Program-made: the position numbers and the translations under genes | Part shown: piece after piece, positions 63,601-64,000 of the stretch | Numbering within the stretch: position 1 is the stretch's first letter | Layout of the letters: each line of letters begins with the position of its first letter | NCBI RefSeq assembly: GCF_003051105.1 | Contig: NZ_QAOO01000002.1 | Span: 1-64,000, forward strand | Reading direction: 5' to 3' | Source: Nitrosomonas nitrosa | GTDB taxonomy: Bacteria; Pseudomonadota; Gammaproteobacteria; Burkholderiales; Nitrosomonadaceae | DNA length: 64,000 nucleotides | Notes under the pieces: model-generated | Told to the model about the DNA's origin: nothing | Databases searched by the model: none | What the model saw: the letters and a program-made list of their open reading frames with translations, nothing else

Positions 63601-64000
63601 AACACTTGCGCCAAGGTGACTGTCTGGTCATAACCGGCATTATGAAACACGCCCAAAATTACCGAATAATGACTCGCATCCCGCAGCGCAACCGGTTTGG
63701 CGCTACCGCCCATTTCGCTGCGCTCGGATTTGTAATGCCCAAGTACATAGGAGCGCAACGTGCGTTCTTTGTTGTCAGCACCGGCCGCCTTGTTATAAGC
63801 GATGCGATGGGCGGGTACCAGTAGGGTGGTGATCGCGTCTACCAGAGTGGATTTGCCCGAGCCGATATCACCAGTCAGCAGGCTGTTCTTGCTCTCGGGC
63901 TGCAAGCTCCACACGCGGCCATCGAAGGTTCCCCAGTTGTACACTTCCAGGCGGTGCAAACGGAAACCTGAAAGCGTATCGTCGGCTAAAAAATCGAGTT
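60624..64000 (-). CDS. jetC: Wadjet protein JetC (SMC/MukB-like ATPase), 5' end outside window
   Basis: At least 1124 residues are visible; the open frame runs through the right edge ([20 protein letters not shown]), so the start is not in the window and the TTG at 63959 is only internal. Walker A is [20 protein letters not shown]. Two long coiled-coil arms flank a hinge-like centre. The C-terminal ATPase half has the signature [20 protein letters not shown] and Walker [21 protein letters not shown]. JetC is the motor of the Wadjet SMC complex that extrudes and bends circular DNA for JetD cleavage. jetB and jetA should lie just beyond the edge. Confidence 0.92.
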   Translation of the reverse strand, partial: LDFLADDTLSGFRLHRLEVYNWGTFDGRVWSLQPESKNSLLTGDIGSGKSTLVDAITTLLVPAHRIAYNKAAGADNKERTLRSYVLGHYKSERSEMGGSAKPVALRDASHYSVILGVFHNAGYDQTVTLAQVFWMKDGQGQAAGQPARFYVCAEHALSIVTDFAQFGTDIAQLRKKLRAGTGQRSIEVFDSFPPYGAWFRRRFGIDNEQALELFHQTVSMKSVGNLTDFVRSHMLEPFDVAPRIIALINHFDDLNRAHEAVLKAKRQVELLTPLIANCGEYASLHAQIEERRTWREALKCYFANLKLELLENRVAALAIEWMNQDALVKRSEQRRDTQRTEVDELKRNIANNGGDRLERLAIEIRKKEQERQMRERKAQRYAELTRALDETPVNDEANFQAQRQRFSVLEEAAKTRDAQLQNDLTEYGVSLRQGKQEHDALTTEITSLKARRSNIPAEQIAMRTALCQALGLIEADMPFAGELLQVRDDEREWEGAAERLLRNFGLSLLVPDEHYPAVVNWVDNTHLKGRLVYFRVRQNVRSEHSELHRDSLARKLLIKPDSPFYDWLARELTHRFDLACCITQEQFRRETRAITRTGQIKAPGERHEKDDRHRLDDRSRYVLGWSNTAKITALENKAHKLAEKLGELASLISQIQAEQTTHKTRLTALSKLGEYTDFAELDWHSLARELAKLQDEKQQLESASDVLKQLTGRLNEVMAALQKSEQLLEAHKDKRSKIEQKKSDAETLRTQTKLLLDDPAYTTHAASFDRLDTLRSEALGEHTLTVESCEQRERDMRDWLQKQIDNKSSHLSSLGERIVKAMTAFKEEFKLETSEIDASIGAAFEYRNMLHNLQSDDLPRFEARFKELLNENTIREVANFQSQLARERETIKERIARINESLTGIDYNPGRYIVLEAQPTIDADIRDFQLELRACTEGALTGSDDAQYSESKFLQVRHIIERFRGREGLSEQDRRWSAKVTDVRNWFTFAASERWREDHSEHEHYSDSGGKSGGQKEKLAYTILAASLAYQFGLEWGAVRSRSFRFVVIDEAFGRGSDESAHYGLRLFAQLNLQLLIVTPLQKIHIIEPFVSSVGFVHNEDGRASKLRNLSIEEYKQEKARMTG

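Noticed and set aside
1-64000. tRNA, rRNA or riboswitch genes
   Set aside because: I scanned the intergenic stretches for cloverleaf landmarks (GGTTCGAATCC-type T loops) and conserved riboswitch cores and saw none convincing.

Overview
The window looks like a chromosome segment of a betaproteobacterium, most plausibly a Nitrosomonas-type ammonia oxidiser. That is inferred from moderate GC content, NnrS, the beta/gammaproteobacterial style of cysJI and the RND pumps, and many decayed mobile elements. No rRNA or ubiquitous core-gene block is present to prove it, and I see no tRNA.

Region 1 (1-3700) is a damaged CRISPR adaptation module. The window opens inside the 3' end of a group II intron (domains V and VI at 22-95) that interrupts cas4. 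The cas4 3' exon is followed by an antisense MazF/ribbon-helix-helix toxin-antitoxin pair wedged before cas1, then cas1, cas2 and a type I-C-like leader palindrome, but no repeats. A HigBA-like pair follows. Region 2 (3700-6850) is a mobilisation relic: a relaxase gene with three lesions, an intact mobC, a possible oriT, an XRE relic, a 28-residue membrane-protein ORF and IS-like repeats.

Region 3 (7005-24733) is a hydroxamate siderophore locus. On the minus strand are a PvdE-like ABC exporter and a PepSY ferric reductase-like protein. On the plus strand are an acetyltransferase, a PvdA-like N-hydroxylase, a TonB receptor, a complete RND tripartite pump, an acyl-CoA ligase and a PvdQ-like lipoprotein acylase. 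No NRPS or NIS synthetase is in view.

Region 4 (24823-30136) holds a SWIM/SNF2 helicase, NnrS, a degraded transposase and a DUF4143-type AAA ATPase. Region 5 (30626-34917) is a minimal Csu-type chaperone-usher pilus operon with a strong terminator-like hairpin just upstream. Region 6 (35095-37536) has umuDC divergent from a broken SRAP (yedK-like) gene. Region 7 (37537-49264) has two unrecognised genes, a second RND pump without its outer-membrane factor, an exosortase-type (VPLP) exported protein, a truncated S8 peptidase remnant and a large STAND/SARP-type regulator.

Region 8 (49363-59180, all minus strand) carries glutathione reductase, a Prx5-type peroxiredoxin, cysJ-cysI (cysJ lacks the connecting domain), and an erythromycin-esterase/periplasmic Pcm/spermidine-synthase-like operon. 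Region 9 (59452-64000, minus strand) carries jetD and most of jetC of a Wadjet anti-plasmid system. jetB and jetA are expected beyond the right edge.
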